DNA of 58,862 bases from Hyphomicrobiales bacterium (GTDB lineage Bacteria > Pseudomonadota > Alphaproteobacteria > Rhizobiales > Xanthobacteraceae), in contig JAJPKK010000160.1 of assembly GCA_021323775.1 (NCBI GenBank), forward strand, positions 1 to 58,862. Reading direction: 5' to 3'. The position numbers and the translations under genes were made by a program. This document shows positions 36,956 to 46,635 of the stretch, piece after piece. Under the pieces are notes generated by a model, which worked only from the letters and a program-made list of their open reading frames with translations, was not told where the DNA came from and did not search any database. Position 1 is the stretch's first letter; each line of letters opens with the position of its first letter.

Positions 36956-37873
36956 ATGGCAAAGCGAACCAAGGGAACCGTCGGCGTCGTCGGGTTGGGC
37001 ACCATGGGCGGCGCTTTTGCGCGTCACCTCGCCGCAGCCGGCTGGCGCGTGCTCGGCTTTGACATTGATGCCACCCGCAAGCGCGCGGCAGCCCGCGCCG
37101 GCGTCGCAATCACGCCTTTGGAAACCCTCGCCGCGGCTGCGCCAGTGATCATCCTGAGCCTCCCGAACCCGCAGGCGCTCGATGCCACGGTCGCGGCGAT
37201 CACCCGGCAGCAGCTTTCGCGGAAGATCGTCGTCGAGGCGAGCACGTTCAAACTTGAGGACAAAGAGCGCGCCGAGGCCGCATTGCGCAAAGCCGGCCAC
37301 GCGATGCTCGATTGCCCGGTGAGCGGCACCGGCGCCCAGGCTGCCGTCAAGGACATTGTCATTTACGCGAGCGGGGACGCCGAGGCGATCGCCAAGACCA
37401 CGCGCATATTTTCCGACTTTTCGCGTGCGACCTACAATGCGGGCGCTTTCGGCAATGGCAGCCGCATGAAATACGTGGCGAACCTGCTGGTCACGGTCCA
37501 CAATGTCGCCGCCGCCGAGGCGATGGTGCTGGGCATCAAATCGGGGCTCGATCCGCAGATGATCTACGACTTCGTCCGCACCGGCGCCGGCGCCTCGCGG
37601 GTGTTCGAATTGCGCGGGCCCATGATGGTGCGGGACCGTTATGACGATGCCAGTATGACCATCAAGCTCTACCACAAGGACATCGCGGTGATCGAAGATC
37701 ATGCCGCCAGGCTGGGAGTGCCGACGCCATTGTTTTCCGCCAGCATTCCAGTTTACTCCGCCGCCCTCTCGATGGGATATGGCGAGGAGGATACAGCGTC
37801 GGTGTGCGCCGTGCTGCAGACGATGGCGGGGGTCAGGCGCGATAAGCCCGGCAGGCGCGCGAAACGACGGTGA
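36956..37873 (+). CDS. Beta-hydroxyacid dehydrogenase (3-hydroxyisobutyrate dehydrogenase family)
   Basis: This 305-residue NAD(P)-dependent dehydrogenase has the dinucleotide motif VGVVGLGTMGGAFARHL, the substrate-binding segment LDCPVSGTGAQAAVKDI and the catalytic Lys in NGSRMKYVANLLV. The family oxidises 3-hydroxy acids such as 3-hydroxyisobutyrate or tartronate semialdehyde. The C-terminal helical domain is complete. It is divergent from rpmF, with 145 bases between. The substrate is uncertain. Confidence 0.9.
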   Translation: MAKRTKGTVGVVGLGTMGGAFARHLAAAGWRVLGFDIDATRKRAAARAGVAITPLETLAAAAPVIILSLPNPQALDATVAAITRQQLSRKIVVEASTFKLEDKERAEAALRKAGHAMLDCPVSGTGAQAAVKDIVIYASGDAEAIAKTTRIFSDFSRATYNAGAFGNGSRMKYVANLLVTVHNVAAAEAMVLGIKSGLDPQMIYDFVRTGAGASRVFELRGPMMVRDRYDDASMTIKLYHKDIAVIEDHAARLGVPTPLFSASIPVYSAALSMGYGEEDTASVCAVLQTMAGVRRDKPGRRAKRR

Positions 37874-37909
37874 TGTCTTATTTCGAATATTTTGGACGCG
37901 ATGATGGGC

Positions 37910-38006
37910 AAGGTGGGCAAAGGCGAAGCGCGCCCCCGCGGATACGGCGCGGAGCCTGTCATCAGGCCGGCCAGAGGCCGCACCCGTTCGCGCCTTTGTC
38001 CACCTT
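37910..38006. repeat. Palindromic repeat with AAGGTGGGCAAAGGCG ends
   Basis: AAGGTGGGCAAAGGCG at 37910-37925 recurs in inverted form as CGCCTTTGTCCACCTT at 37991-38006 (one mismatch). The interior is GC-rich. It is related to the elements at 9093-9235 and 44594-44654. Confidence 0.65.
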
Positions 38007-38064
38007 ACCCAACTGTGGAATAGGATCGAAACTCTAAAATGCCGGTGGGCTTCAGGAGCAGCTC

Positions 38065-39888
38065 ATGTCCTTGGGCGAGAACACGCCACGCAGCGGTCGC
38101 AAGACGCATCAGCCGCGCAGCGGATTTCGCGACGGCATGCATATCGACTGGGACGTTCCGATTCCCATGGATGACGGCGTGGTGCTGCGGGCGGACGTGT
38201 ACCGGCCCGCGAAGGTGGGAAAATTTCCAGTGATCCTCAGCTACGGCCCCTATGCCAAGGGGCTCGCGTTTCAGGAAGGCTATCCGAGCGCGTGGCAGCG
38301 CATGGCGAAGAAACATCCGGATGTCGCCGCGGGCTCGACCAACAAGTACCAGAACTGGGAGGTGGTGGATCCAGAGAAATGGGTGCCCCACGATTACGCC
38401 TGCGTGCGCGTCGATTCGCGCGGCTGCGGCTGCTCGCCGGGCGTGATCGACCACTTCTCGCCCCGCGAGACCAAGGACTTGTACGACTGCATCGAATGGG
38501 CCGGCGTGCAGCCGTGGTCGAACGGCAAGGTCGGCCTTAACGGGGTATCGTATTACGCCATCAACCAATGGCACGTGGCGTCGCTGCAGCCGCCGCACCT
38601 CGCGGCCATCTGCGTATGGGAAGGGGCGGCGGACTGGTACCGCGACATGACCCGTCACGGCGGTATCTTATGCACCTTCTGGAAGAACTGGTACGACATG
38701 CAGGTCAAGACCGTGCAATACGGCGCGGGCGAGCGCGGCAAGCGCTCGCCCGTGCACGGAGAACTCGTGTGCGGACCCGAGACGCTCGGCGAGGATCAGC
38801 TTGCCCGCAACCGCACGGATTTGGGTGGCGACATTCTCGCCCATCCACTCGACGACGCTTATCACCGCGCGCGCTCGCCCATATGGGACAAAGTCGTCGT
38901 GCCGCTGTTTTCCGCCGCCAATTGGGGCGGCCAGGGTCTTCATCTGCGCGGGAATTTCGAGGGCTTCATGCAGGCCGCGTCGCGGCAGAAATGGCTCGAA
39001 GTCCACGGCGGCGAGCACTGGACGCATTTCTACACGGACTACGGCCGCAGGCAGCAGTTGCGGTTTTTCGACCATTTCCTCCACGGCAAGGACAACGGGT
39101 GGGACAGGCAGCCTAAGGTCCTGCTCCAGATCCGCCATCCGGGCGAGAAATTCGTCGCCCGCGCCGAGAACGAATGGCCGCTAAAGCGCGCCCGATGGAC
39201 GAAGTTTCATCTTGACCCGGCGGACGGCATGCTCAAGACCAGCGCCACCGCCGGCAAGGCCACGCTGAGCTTCGCCGCGATGGGCGACGGCGTGACGTTC
39301 ATGACCGCCCCGCTCGCAGAGGCGACGGAAATCACCGGACCCGTCGCTGCGAAGCTCTTCATATCGTCGTCGACCAGCGATGCTGATCTGTTCCTGGTCC
39401 TGCGGGCGTTCTCCCCGGATCTCAAGGAAGTGGTGTTCCAGGGCGCCATCGATCCCCACACTCCGATCGCCCAGGGCTGGCTGCGCGCCTCGCACCGCAG
39501 GCTAGACCTTGCGCGGTCGCTGCCTTACCGCCCCTATCATGCCCACGATATCGAAGAGCCGCTGCGGGAGGGCGAGGTCGTCGAACTCGACATCGAGATT
39601 TGGCCAACCTCGATCGTGGCGCCCGCCGGATACCGCATTGCCCTCACCATTCGCGGCAAGGACTACGAATATGGCGGGGCGAGCGGCGGCAAGCTTTCGA
39701 ATTTCAAGAACGAGCTGACCGGCTGCGGCCCGTTCCTGCACGACGATCCGCAAGACCGCCCGCCGGAGATCTTCGACGGCGTGACCACGCTGCATTTCGG
39801 ACGGAAGACGCCGAATTACCTGCTGCTGCCGATCATACCGGCGAACCCGGAACGCAAGCCCACCGGCATTGTGAGAAGCAAGCGGTAG
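38065..39888 (+). CDS. CocE/NonD-family hydrolase
   Basis: This 607-residue hydrolase is related to the cocaine esterase/X-Pro dipeptidyl-peptidase group. The N-terminal alpha/beta hydrolase domain begins VPIPMDDGVVLRADVYRPA; the nucleophile Ser is in GLNGVSYYAINQW and the preceding VRVDSRGCGCSPG is typical. His in EHWTHFY is a candidate catalytic His. The C-terminal X-Pro dipeptidyl-peptidase-type beta-jelly-roll domain starts near residue 390 (GPVAAKLFISSSTSDADLFLVL). It hydrolyses an ester or amide; the substrate is unknown. It is followed by an amidohydrolase about 125 bases later. Confidence 0.9.
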   Translation: MSLGENTPRSGRKTHQPRSGFRDGMHIDWDVPIPMDDGVVLRADVYRPAKVGKFPVILSYGPYAKGLAFQEGYPSAWQRMAKKHPDVAAGSTNKYQNWEVVDPEKWVPHDYACVRVDSRGCGCSPGVIDHFSPRETKDLYDCIEWAGVQPWSNGKVGLNGVSYYAINQWHVASLQPPHLAAICVWEGAADWYRDMTRHGGILCTFWKNWYDMQVKTVQYGAGERGKRSPVHGELVCGPETLGEDQLARNRTDLGGDILAHPLDDAYHRARSPIWDKVVVPLFSAANWGGQGLHLRGNFEGFMQAASRQKWLEVHGGEHWTHFYTDYGRRQQLRFFDHFLHGKDNGWDRQPKVLLQIRHPGEKFVARAENEWPLKRARWTKFHLDPADGMLKTSATAGKATLSFAAMGDGVTFMTAPLAEATEITGPVAAKLFISSSTSDADLFLVLRAFSPDLKEVVFQGAIDPHTPIAQGWLRASHRRLDLARSLPYRPYHAHDIEEPLREGEVVELDIEIWPTSIVAPAGYRIALTIRGKDYEYGGASGGKLSNFKNELTGCGPFLHDDPQDRPPEIFDGVTTLHFGRKTPNYLLLPIIPANPERKPTGIVRSKR

Positions 39889-40012
39889 TCCAACGGTTCG
39901 GCAGGAGGGGTTGAGCAACAGCGAAACCCATCAGGACGTTCCCAAGCGGCGACGCTGGTAGCGGTTTCGCTGCGCTCAAGCCGCTCTGCAAGGAACCCAA
40001 GGAGGACCCCGA

Positions 40013-41083
40013 ATGCCCCAGGATTGGAACCGTTACGGACCGACCGCCGCGCGCCCGCAAGGCGCCAGGCCCGGGCGGGCGATGCGGCCGCAAAGCGTGA
40101 CCGTCGACATCCATTCGCACATCGCAATTCCGGAGGCGGCGGAGTTCGTCAAGCCGCACCTCGATCCGGCGACCATTCCGTTGATCAATTTCGCAACGCC
40201 GCAGACCAGGGGGCTCAATGCGCGCCAGGACAGCGACCGCCGAGGCCTGATGACCCGCCACGAGCAACGGCTTGCCGATCTCGACGCCATGGGCATCGAC
40301 CTGCAGCTCGTGATGTGTCCGCCGCCGCAGTGCTATTACACGGTTCCACTGGAGATCGCCGTCAAAGCCGCCAGGATGATCAATGACGGCATCGCCGGCT
40401 ATGTGGGGAAACGGCCTGACCGCTTTGTGGCGCTCGGGGCCCTGCCGATGGCGGACGGCAATGAGGCCGCGGCCGAACTTGAGCGCTGCATGGCGCAGCT
40501 CAGGTTCAAAGGCGCGCAGATTCTCACCAACGTCGCCGGCAAAGAACTGTCCGACCCCGCCTTCGCGCCGTTCTGGAAGAAAGCCGAGGAACTCGGCGCC
40601 GTCGTGCTCATCCATCCCAACGGCTTCACCGAGGCGCAGCGCTTCTCCCGCTTCTACTTAAACAACATCATCGGCAATCCCTTGGAGACCACGATCGCGC
40701 TGCACTATCTTATCTTCGACGGCGTGCTCGAACGGCACCCCGATCTCAAGATCGTCGCAGTCCACGGGGGCGGCTATCTGGGCGCCTATCCGGGCCGCAT
40801 CGACCACGCCTGGGGGGCGCGCAGCGACGCCAAAGGCGACTTGCCGAAGCCGCCGTCGAGCTATCTCAAGAAGATCTATGTCGACACGGTGGTATTCACG
40901 GCGGAGCAGCTAGCCGCGCTGGTCGCGACGTTCGGGAGCGACCACCTGCTGATGGGAACGGACTACCCCTATGACATGGCCGAATATGACCCGCTGCAGC
41001 TTCTCGCCGCTACCGCAGGTCTCGACGACACCAGCCGCGCCGCCATCGCGGGCGGCAACGCGAAGAGGCTCTTCGGGCTGTGA
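40013..41083 (+). CDS. Cytoplasmic amidohydrolase (ACMSD-like)
   Basis: This 356-residue amidohydrolase_2 protein has the metal motif HSH in VDIHSHIAIPEAAE, His in VVLIHPNG, VHGGGYLGAYPGR and the Asp in MGTDYPYDMAEYDP. It resembles the protein at 2063-3151 closely (shared IGNPL-TTIAL-LIF-G-L-R-P-LKI block) but has no signal peptide. It is likely a decarboxylase or hydrolase of a ring-cleavage or aryl compound. It follows the CocE/NonD gene on the same strand, suggesting one catabolic unit. The start follows AAGGAGGACCCCGA. Confidence 0.9.
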   Translation: MPQDWNRYGPTAARPQGARPGRAMRPQSVTVDIHSHIAIPEAAEFVKPHLDPATIPLINFATPQTRGLNARQDSDRRGLMTRHEQRLADLDAMGIDLQLVMCPPPQCYYTVPLEIAVKAARMINDGIAGYVGKRPDRFVALGALPMADGNEAAAELERCMAQLRFKGAQILTNVAGKELSDPAFAPFWKKAEELGAVVLIHPNGFTEAQRFSRFYLNNIIGNPLETTIALHYLIFDGVLERHPDLKIVAVHGGGYLGAYPGRIDHAWGARSDAKGDLPKPPSSYLKKIYVDTVVFTAEQLAALVATFGSDHLLMGTDYPYDMAEYDPLQLLAATAGLDDTSRAAIAGGNAKRLFGL

Positions 41084-41325
41084 ATCGCCTTTCGCCCTCA
41101 TGGCCGCGCTGGTCAGTCAGACTTGATTGTCCGTCCTGCCATACTCAGAAACTGCGGAGAGTTCGAACGGGCTCGGTGTTCAACTACAGTTGACCGCGAC
41201 AATGAGCTGTAGCAGCGTAAATTCGTCTCAACGATAATAACCGATCGCGATGAACAATATCGGTTCTAGCCCTGCCCTCACGGCTTGCAGGGGAGGCCGG
41301 GAAACGGGACTTGAGGGAGCGGGAC

Positions 41326-42177
41326 ATGCCCAACTTCGATTCACGCAATGCCTTTCTTGCAGCCGCCATTTGGTCCGGGCTCAGCCTGATGGCGGCGGGG
41401 GCGATACATGCTGGGGAACCCGGCGGGTCAATGCCCGATTTTTCGTCCAACGACGCGGCGTGGGTCCTTGCTAACCTCGACTACATCGCCGTCCCGGGCG
41501 GGCCCAGCCCGACCCGAAACGATCCGGCCCACCCCTACGTCACCAACAACGTCTTTCGCGCCACGGGAGCGCAGCCGTCGTTTCGCGTTGCCGATCTCGC
41601 CAATCCCAACATCAAGCCCTGGGCCAAGGAGATCATGAAGCGGGAGAACGACAAGGTGCTCGCCGGCGGCATCCCCTATGGGGCACGACAGAGTTGCATG
41701 CCGGCAGGAGTCCCGGCTTTCATGGCCTTCGCCGTTGTCGAGCCGATCCACTTCATGCAGACGCCGAAGCAGGTGACGATGATCTTTTCCGGCGATGCGC
41801 AGGTGCGCCGCGTCTATCTCGACGTGCCGCATTCGGCGAACCCAAGGCCGTCCTGGTACGGCGAGTCGGTCGGCCACTACGAGGGCGACACCCTGGTGGT
41901 GGACACCATCGGAATGAACGACAAGACCTATCTGGACAATTTTCGCACGCCGCACACCGAGAAGCTGCACGTGGTTGAACGCTATCGACTGGTTGACGAG
42001 GGCAAGACGCTGCAGGTGACTTTCCGGGTGGAGGATCCGGATACGTTCTATGAGCCGTGGTCGGCCATCAACAATTTCAAGCGGGTCCAGATGCCCATGC
42101 ATGAGGAAGCCTGCGCCGAAAACAACCAGCATTTGTTCGATTACCACATGCCGGTTGCGAGCAAGGCGGACTTCTGA
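41326..42177 (+). CDS. Uncharacterised periplasmic protein, copy A
   Basis: This 283-residue exported protein has a hydrophobic N-terminal signal ending near AIHA. The mature part contains conserved blocks: DPAHPYVTNN, QPSFRVADLANPNIKPWA, the run VRRVYLDVPHSANPRPSWYG, SVGHYEGDTLVVDTIGMNDKT and DNFRTPHTEKLHVVERYRL. A paralog is at 56269-57114. I recognise the pattern as a broad family of exported proteins of unknown function but cannot name a domain. The ATG has a GAGGGAGCGGGAC ribosome site. It sits about 70 bases upstream of a NosR-like gene, so a redox role is possible but unproven. Confidence 0.75.
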   Translation: MPNFDSRNAFLAAAIWSGLSLMAAGAIHAGEPGGSMPDFSSNDAAWVLANLDYIAVPGGPSPTRNDPAHPYVTNNVFRATGAQPSFRVADLANPNIKPWAKEIMKRENDKVLAGGIPYGARQSCMPAGVPAFMAFAVVEPIHFMQTPKQVTMIFSGDAQVRRVYLDVPHSANPRPSWYGESVGHYEGDTLVVDTIGMNDKTYLDNFRTPHTEKLHVVERYRLVDEGKTLQVTFRVEDPDTFYEPWSAINNFKRVQMPMHEEACAENNQHLFDYHMPVASKADF

Positions 42178-42247
42178 ACAGCCCGCGTTTCCTCCTCCAC
42201 CCCATCCCTCCCCGACAGCGGGGAGGGAGACACACCGGACATGCCAC

Positions 42248-44485
42248 ATGCAATTCCCTGCGCAGGCGGTCATCCCTTCCAAGATCGTGACGCTGGTCGC
42301 GTGGATTCTGCTGGCGCTGGTCGTTGCCTCGCCCGTGCTCGCAGAAAAGGGCAAGCTGCGCGAGCGGCTCACTCCCGAAGTCATGGCGGTGGTCTATCCT
42401 CCCGGCGCCGACCGGCTCGGGCCGGAGGAGGGGTCGCCGCCTGCGATCGCCGTCTATAAGGGCGACAAGGTCGCGGCTTATGTGTTTTCGACCCTCGATA
42501 TCATTGCGGCTCCGGGCTATTCGACGACACCCTTTGATGTCATCGCCGGCGTCGATCTCGAAGGCCGGATCACCGGGGCCAAGGTGGTGTTCCACAACGA
42601 GCCCTATATCGTTCACGACCCGCAGCGCCAGCGCTTGCTTGATACGTTCCTGGCCCGCGAAGCTGGCAGGCCGCTGCGCGGCGGCACGAACGTTCTGCCG
42701 CCGGACTTCGTCGCCGGCGCCACGATCAGTACGCGCGCCATGCGCGCCGCCATCAGCATCACGGCAGGACTTGTGCTGCGCCCGCGCCTGGCGCGGCCCC
42801 CTGCGGCCGTTGCAGCCTCGGGGGGCGGGGCTCCGGCCCCGGCTGCGACTGTCGATACCGAAAGCTTCAGCCGCAAGTCCTGGGACGCGCTCGTCGCCGC
42901 CGGCGCGGTCGCGCGCCGGCAGGTCACTTCAGGCGAAGTCGCGGCGGCGCTCGCCAACGCCGGTGCGCCCAATGTCAAGCTCGACGTGCCGCTCGGCCGC
43001 CCGGATGACCTCTATATCGAATTTGCGACCGCGCTGTTCACGCTGCCCACCATCGGCGGCAACCTCATCGGCATGCTGAACTTCGACGAGTACAGGAACA
43101 AACTGCCGAACGGCGCCAGCGCGATCTTCGTCGCCTCCCGGGGGCGCTACAATTTCCTCGGCTATAAATTCGGTCAGGACGAAACGGGCCATCGCTTCGA
43201 CCGCCTGCGCGTGGTTCAGGACGGAAAGACCTTTGAGTTCGTCCAGGACAACTATCAGTGGACCAACCCCTTCGCCGAGGGCATCCGCGGGATGGAGGAC
43301 GCCGCGCTGTTCGCGCTGCCTGCCGATTCGGGCTTCGACCCCACAAAGCCGTGGCGGCTGGAACTTCTGGTCAACAGCGCAGAGGGTCCGCCTGTGACGG
43401 TCGCGTTCGGGCTCGACTATCGCCTTCCGGACTTGCAGGTCCTGGCCAAACCTGACGATGCGCCAAGCGAGCGTCCCACCCAGCCTGTGGTCGCCGATCA
43501 AGCGGGACAAGCGAGTGCCGGAGACGCTGACGTCAGCGATTTTCAGTTGCCTCTGGACGTTGGGTCGCCGGTCCCCGCCTGGGTCGAGGCGTGGCACGAC
43601 GCCCGGGGGAATGTTGCGATTCTGGCGCTGCTGCTGACGGTTCTTACCCTGATCTTCGTATTCCAGGCGCAGTTGGCGCGCTCTCGGCTCGCCCACCGGC
43701 TGGTGCGCAACGGATTTCTGCTGGTGGTGCTGGTCTGGCTCGGCTGGACCGCGGGCGTGCAGCTCTCGATCGTCAACGTCATGAACTATCTCATGGCGCC
43801 GTTCAATCGCTTCGATTATGGCTTCTACCTCGCCGAGCCGCTGATGGTCATCATCGCCGGCTACACGCTCCTCTCCGTGGTGTTGATCGGACGCGGCGTG
43901 TTCTGCGGCTGGCTGTGTCCGTTTGGCGCGCTGCAGGAGCTGCTCGCCCAGGTGTCCCGCGCGCTGCGCGTGCCGCAATGGAGCCCGCCGGCCGCGCTGG
44001 AGAAGCGCATGTGGCTGGGCAAGTATATCGCCGCCGCAGCGGTGCTTGTGCTGGTGATGACGCAGATCGACCCATCGGGGGCGACGCTGGAGATCGAGCC
44101 ATTCAAGACCGCGATCACCTCAAAATTCACGCGCGCCTGGCCTTATGTGGTCTATGCCGGCGCGCTCCTGGCGATTGGGCTGTTCTCCGAGCGCGCCTAT
44201 TGCCGCTTCCTGTGTCCGCTGGGCGGCGTGCTCGCATTCCTTGACCGGCTGCACCTTCTCAATCTGCTCAAACGCCGTCCGGAATGCGGCAATCCCTGCC
44301 ATTTGTGCGAGCGGTCGTGCCCGGTGCGGGCGATCGAGAAAACCGGCAAGATCATCACCGCCGAGTGCTTCCAGTGCCTCGATTGCCAGGTCGAATACTA
44401 CGACGACAAGCGCTGCCCGCCGCTGGTGCAGGCCGCAAAGCTGCGGGCCGTTGCGCGCCCCGCCGCCGTGGGCGCGGAGGGATAG
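42248..44485 (+). CDS. NosR/NirI-like flavin and iron-sulfur membrane protein
   Basis: This 745-residue protein combines a periplasmic FMN-binding region with a membrane polyferredoxin. A signal-like helix opens the sequence. The FMN_bind part includes PPAIAVYKGDKVAAYVFST and a covalent-flavin-type site in PDFVAGATISTRAMRA. Several membrane helices follow from about residue 450. Cys pairs FCGWLCPFGALQELL and YCRFLCPLGG precede two ferredoxin clusters, CGNPCHLCERSCPVRAIE and CFQCLDCQVEYYDDKRCPP. NosR feeds electrons to nitrous-oxide reductase, but no nos genes are here. It probably transfers quinol electrons to a periplasmic partner, perhaps the upstream protein. Confidence 0.85.
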   Translation: MQFPAQAVIPSKIVTLVAWILLALVVASPVLAEKGKLRERLTPEVMAVVYPPGADRLGPEEGSPPAIAVYKGDKVAAYVFSTLDIIAAPGYSTTPFDVIAGVDLEGRITGAKVVFHNEPYIVHDPQRQRLLDTFLAREAGRPLRGGTNVLPPDFVAGATISTRAMRAAISITAGLVLRPRLARPPAAVAASGGGAPAPAATVDTESFSRKSWDALVAAGAVARRQVTSGEVAAALANAGAPNVKLDVPLGRPDDLYIEFATALFTLPTIGGNLIGMLNFDEYRNKLPNGASAIFVASRGRYNFLGYKFGQDETGHRFDRLRVVQDGKTFEFVQDNYQWTNPFAEGIRGMEDAALFALPADSGFDPTKPWRLELLVNSAEGPPVTVAFGLDYRLPDLQVLAKPDDAPSERPTQPVVADQAGQASAGDADVSDFQLPLDVGSPVPAWVEAWHDARGNVAILALLLTVLTLIFVFQAQLARSRLAHRLVRNGFLLVVLVWLGWTAGVQLSIVNVMNYLMAPFNRFDYGFYLAEPLMVIIAGYTLLSVVLIGRGVFCGWLCPFGALQELLAQVSRALRVPQWSPPAALEKRMWLGKYIAAAAVLVLVMTQIDPSGATLEIEPFKTAITSKFTRAWPYVVYAGALLAIGLFSERAYCRFLCPLGGVLAFLDRLHLLNLLKRRPECGNPCHLCERSCPVRAIEKTGKIITAECFQCLDCQVEYYDDKRCPPLVQAAKLRAVARPAAVGAEG

Positions 44486-44593
44486 GGAGTAACGGCACCT
44501 GGCGCAGCCGATGTCATTTGCGCGGCGGCCCTGCGTGCCTTGGCCCACGCCGGCCGACCTTGCCTCTGTCCAGCAATTGCGCCGACAGACTGC

Positions 44594-44654
44594 GTGGGCA
44601 AAGGCGGAAGCAAGTTCGTGCCAGCATCGCAACGCCTCGGCCGCCTTCGCCCAC
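44594..44654. repeat. Short palindromic repeat of the GTGGGCAAAGGCG group
   Basis: GTGGGCAAAGGCGG (44594-44607) and CCGCCTTCGCCCAC (44641-44654) are inverted copies with one mismatch. It ends two bases before the stop of the FAD monooxygenase gene. Confidence 0.6.
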
Positions 44655-44655
44655 C

Positions 44656-45870
44656 CTACTGCAAAAACTCCAGCGTCGCAGTTTCCCGAAGCGTCGCCTC
44701 CGCGGCGCGGAACCGGGCGGCATTGGCGCGCTCTTCTGCGGTCGCCTGGCGCGGCTGCAGGCTGGCGCCGAGCGCGCGGGCGCGCGCGACGATGCGGCGG
44801 CCGAACGGCACCTGCGCCGCTTCCATGGCCTTGAGCGCCGCCGCGATGTCGTCGGTACTCTCCAGCGCCCGCATCAGCGCAAGCGCGTCCTGAGCCGCCT
44901 TGACGACGCCGGCGCCCACATGCGGGCGCGCCACGAAGGCGGCGTCGCCGATGAGGGCGACGCGGCCGAATGCCATGCGGGGCGATTCGAGATCATAAAT
45001 CGCCTGCAGGATCGGCCGGTCGACCAGTCGGATCAGGTCGCGGAACTGCGCGGCCAGCACGGTCTCGGCGGCCTCGCGCATGTCCGCGATGACCGTGCGA
45101 GAAACCAATGGCGGCGGGATCGAGAGCGCGTGGAGCGTCCCCCCTTCGTCGGTCAGCAGCCGCTTAAGCTCGATTTCATCGGCGGGCCGATACCACACCA
45201 GATTGTAGCGCCGGCCGCCGGGGCGCAGCTCATTGTCAGGTCCTGCGACCGGATAGCCGAGAATCTGCTCGCCCGGCGGCAGGCAGAATGACAGGTGGTC
45301 GAACACCTGCGCGTGCAGGTCCGGCGCGATGGCCTGCTCCGGCACCAGAGCCCGCCACGCGACGTAGCCGGCATAGATCGGCGTCGCGTCGGGAAGAAAT
45401 TGCGCGCGCACCGTCGAGCGCAATCCATCGGCGCCGATCAGCACATCTCCCTCGGCCACCGAACCGTCGGCGAACCGCGCCGCGACGCTGCCGGCGTACT
45501 CCTCGACCGCGACCAGCTCCTTGCCGCCGCGATAGTGCGCCGCCGGAAAGGCGCGGCGCAGCATGTCGTAGAGGCGGTCCCAGGCCGTGAGCGTCTGCCG
45601 GTACGGATATTCCAGCTTGAGCCGGCCGTCGCGGTCGAAGAAGCGCCGCGTCTCAACCTCAACGCCGAGCCCTTGTCTCCACCCGATCCCGGCTGCGTCG
45701 AGCGCTTCCCCTAATAGTTCGTGCGTGACGATGCCGGCGCCACGCCCGGCAAGTTCGGCGTCCGCGCGCTCATAAATGTCAACCGCGAATTGCCGGCGGA
45801 GCAGCAACCCGGCGAACAGGCCTGCGAGCGATCCGCCGATCACGATTGCGCGACGGACAGACGCATTCAT
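44656..45870 (-). CDS. FAD-dependent aromatic monooxygenase
   Basis: This 404-residue flavin monooxygenase has the N-terminal FAD fold AIVIGGSLAGLFAGLLLRRQ, the DG-type motif DVLIGADGLRSTVR and the later VALIGDAAFVARPHVGAG. It is most like 2,6-dihydroxypyridine or salicylate-type hydroxylases, which add one oxygen to an activated ring. The ATG at 45870 has GGAGGCGAA before it; a TTG further upstream is less likely. It is divergent from the cupin and liv genes, so imported aromatic or heteroaromatic compounds are plausible substrates. The exact ring is unknown. Confidence 0.88.
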   Translation of the reverse strand: MNASVRRAIVIGGSLAGLFAGLLLRRQFAVDIYERADAELAGRGAGIVTHELLGEALDAAGIGWRQGLGVEVETRRFFDRDGRLKLEYPYRQTLTAWDRLYDMLRRAFPAAHYRGGKELVAVEEYAGSVAARFADGSVAEGDVLIGADGLRSTVRAQFLPDATPIYAGYVAWRALVPEQAIAPDLHAQVFDHLSFCLPPGEQILGYPVAGPDNELRPGGRRYNLVWYRPADEIELKRLLTDEGGTLHALSIPPPLVSRTVIADMREAAETVLAAQFRDLIRLVDRPILQAIYDLESPRMAFGRVALIGDAAFVARPHVGAGVVKAAQDALALMRALESTDDIAAALKAMEAAQVPFGRRIVARARALGASLQPRQATAEERANAARFRAAEATLRETATLEFLQ

Positions 45871-45976
45871 TTCGCCTCCGGTCACGACATCCGATCGGCG
45901 CGCTTGGTTTATGGCTCCGGGCAAGGTATCAAATTAATTACGGCCTTCGCCATAAGGGCGATCAGGGAGGAATTCG

Positions 45977-46423
45977 ATGGCCTTGACGATGTCCGACAAG
46001 CCGGCGACGCGGATCGACCGGAGCGAATGGCCGGCCGCGCTCAGGCAGGAGTTTGCGCGCGAGGCCGAGAGCCCCAATGGATGCGTCGGGAGCGAGCTGG
46101 TCTCGGAAACCGACAAGGTCCGCGTATGGACGATCAGGCTCAAGCCCGGACAGCGGTTCGGCTTCCATCGACACGTGCTCAACTATTTCTGGACCGCCAT
46201 CACGCCGTGCCGCGGCCGCCAGCATCTGATGGACGGCACGACGGTCGAATACGCCTACGCGCCCGGCGAGACCCGCCATGAGAGCTATGGGCCCGGCGAG
46301 TTCAAGGTGCATGACCTTGAGAATATCGGCGACGGCGACATGGTGTTCATGACCGTGGAGTTTCTCGACAGCGCCAACGCGCCGCTCGCGCTTCCGGATG
46401 AGATCAGGCGCAAGGCGGCGTGA
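45977..46423 (+). CDS. Cupin-domain protein
   Basis: This 148-residue single-domain cupin has metal-ligand candidates in GQRFGFHRHVLNYFWTA and a second strand block around TRHESYGPGEFKVHDLEN. Cupins of this size are often dioxygenases, isomerases or binding proteins. A good AGGGAGGAATTCG ribosome site precedes the ATG. It is about 100 bases from the divergent monooxygenase and 210 bases upstream of livH, with a repeat between. It may act on a product of the monooxygenase. Confidence 0.8.
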   Translation: MALTMSDKPATRIDRSEWPAALRQEFAREAESPNGCVGSELVSETDKVRVWTIRLKPGQRFGFHRHVLNYFWTAITPCRGRQHLMDGTTVEYAYAPGETRHESYGPGEFKVHDLENIGDGDMVFMTVEFLDSANAPLALPDEIRRKAA

Positions 46424-46458
46424 GGTGGGAGATTGAATTGGGTTACGGCAACAGCGGT

Positions 46459-46597
46459 GTCATCGCCCGGCTTGACCGGGCGATCCAGTAAACATCGGCC
46501 GCGGGTTACTGGATGCATCGAAATCGGATGTTTCCGATTTCGACAATTTAATGCCGAAGTCGGGCAGGCCCGACTTCGGGTCAAGCCGGGCAGTGAC
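46459..46597. repeat. Composite palindromic intergenic element
   Basis: The ends are inverted copies: GTCATCGCCCGGCTTGACC and GGTCAAGCCGGGCAGTGAC. Inside are ATCCAGTA and TACTGGAT, an ATCGGATGTTTCCGAT hairpin, and GCCGAAGTCGGGC-AGGCCCGACTTCGG. The last two modules also occur at 9093-9235. It lies between the cupin and livH. Confidence 0.7.
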
Positions 46598-46635
46598 ACG
46601 CAGATAGGTGGTCGGGTGCGATCGGGGGAAAACTG

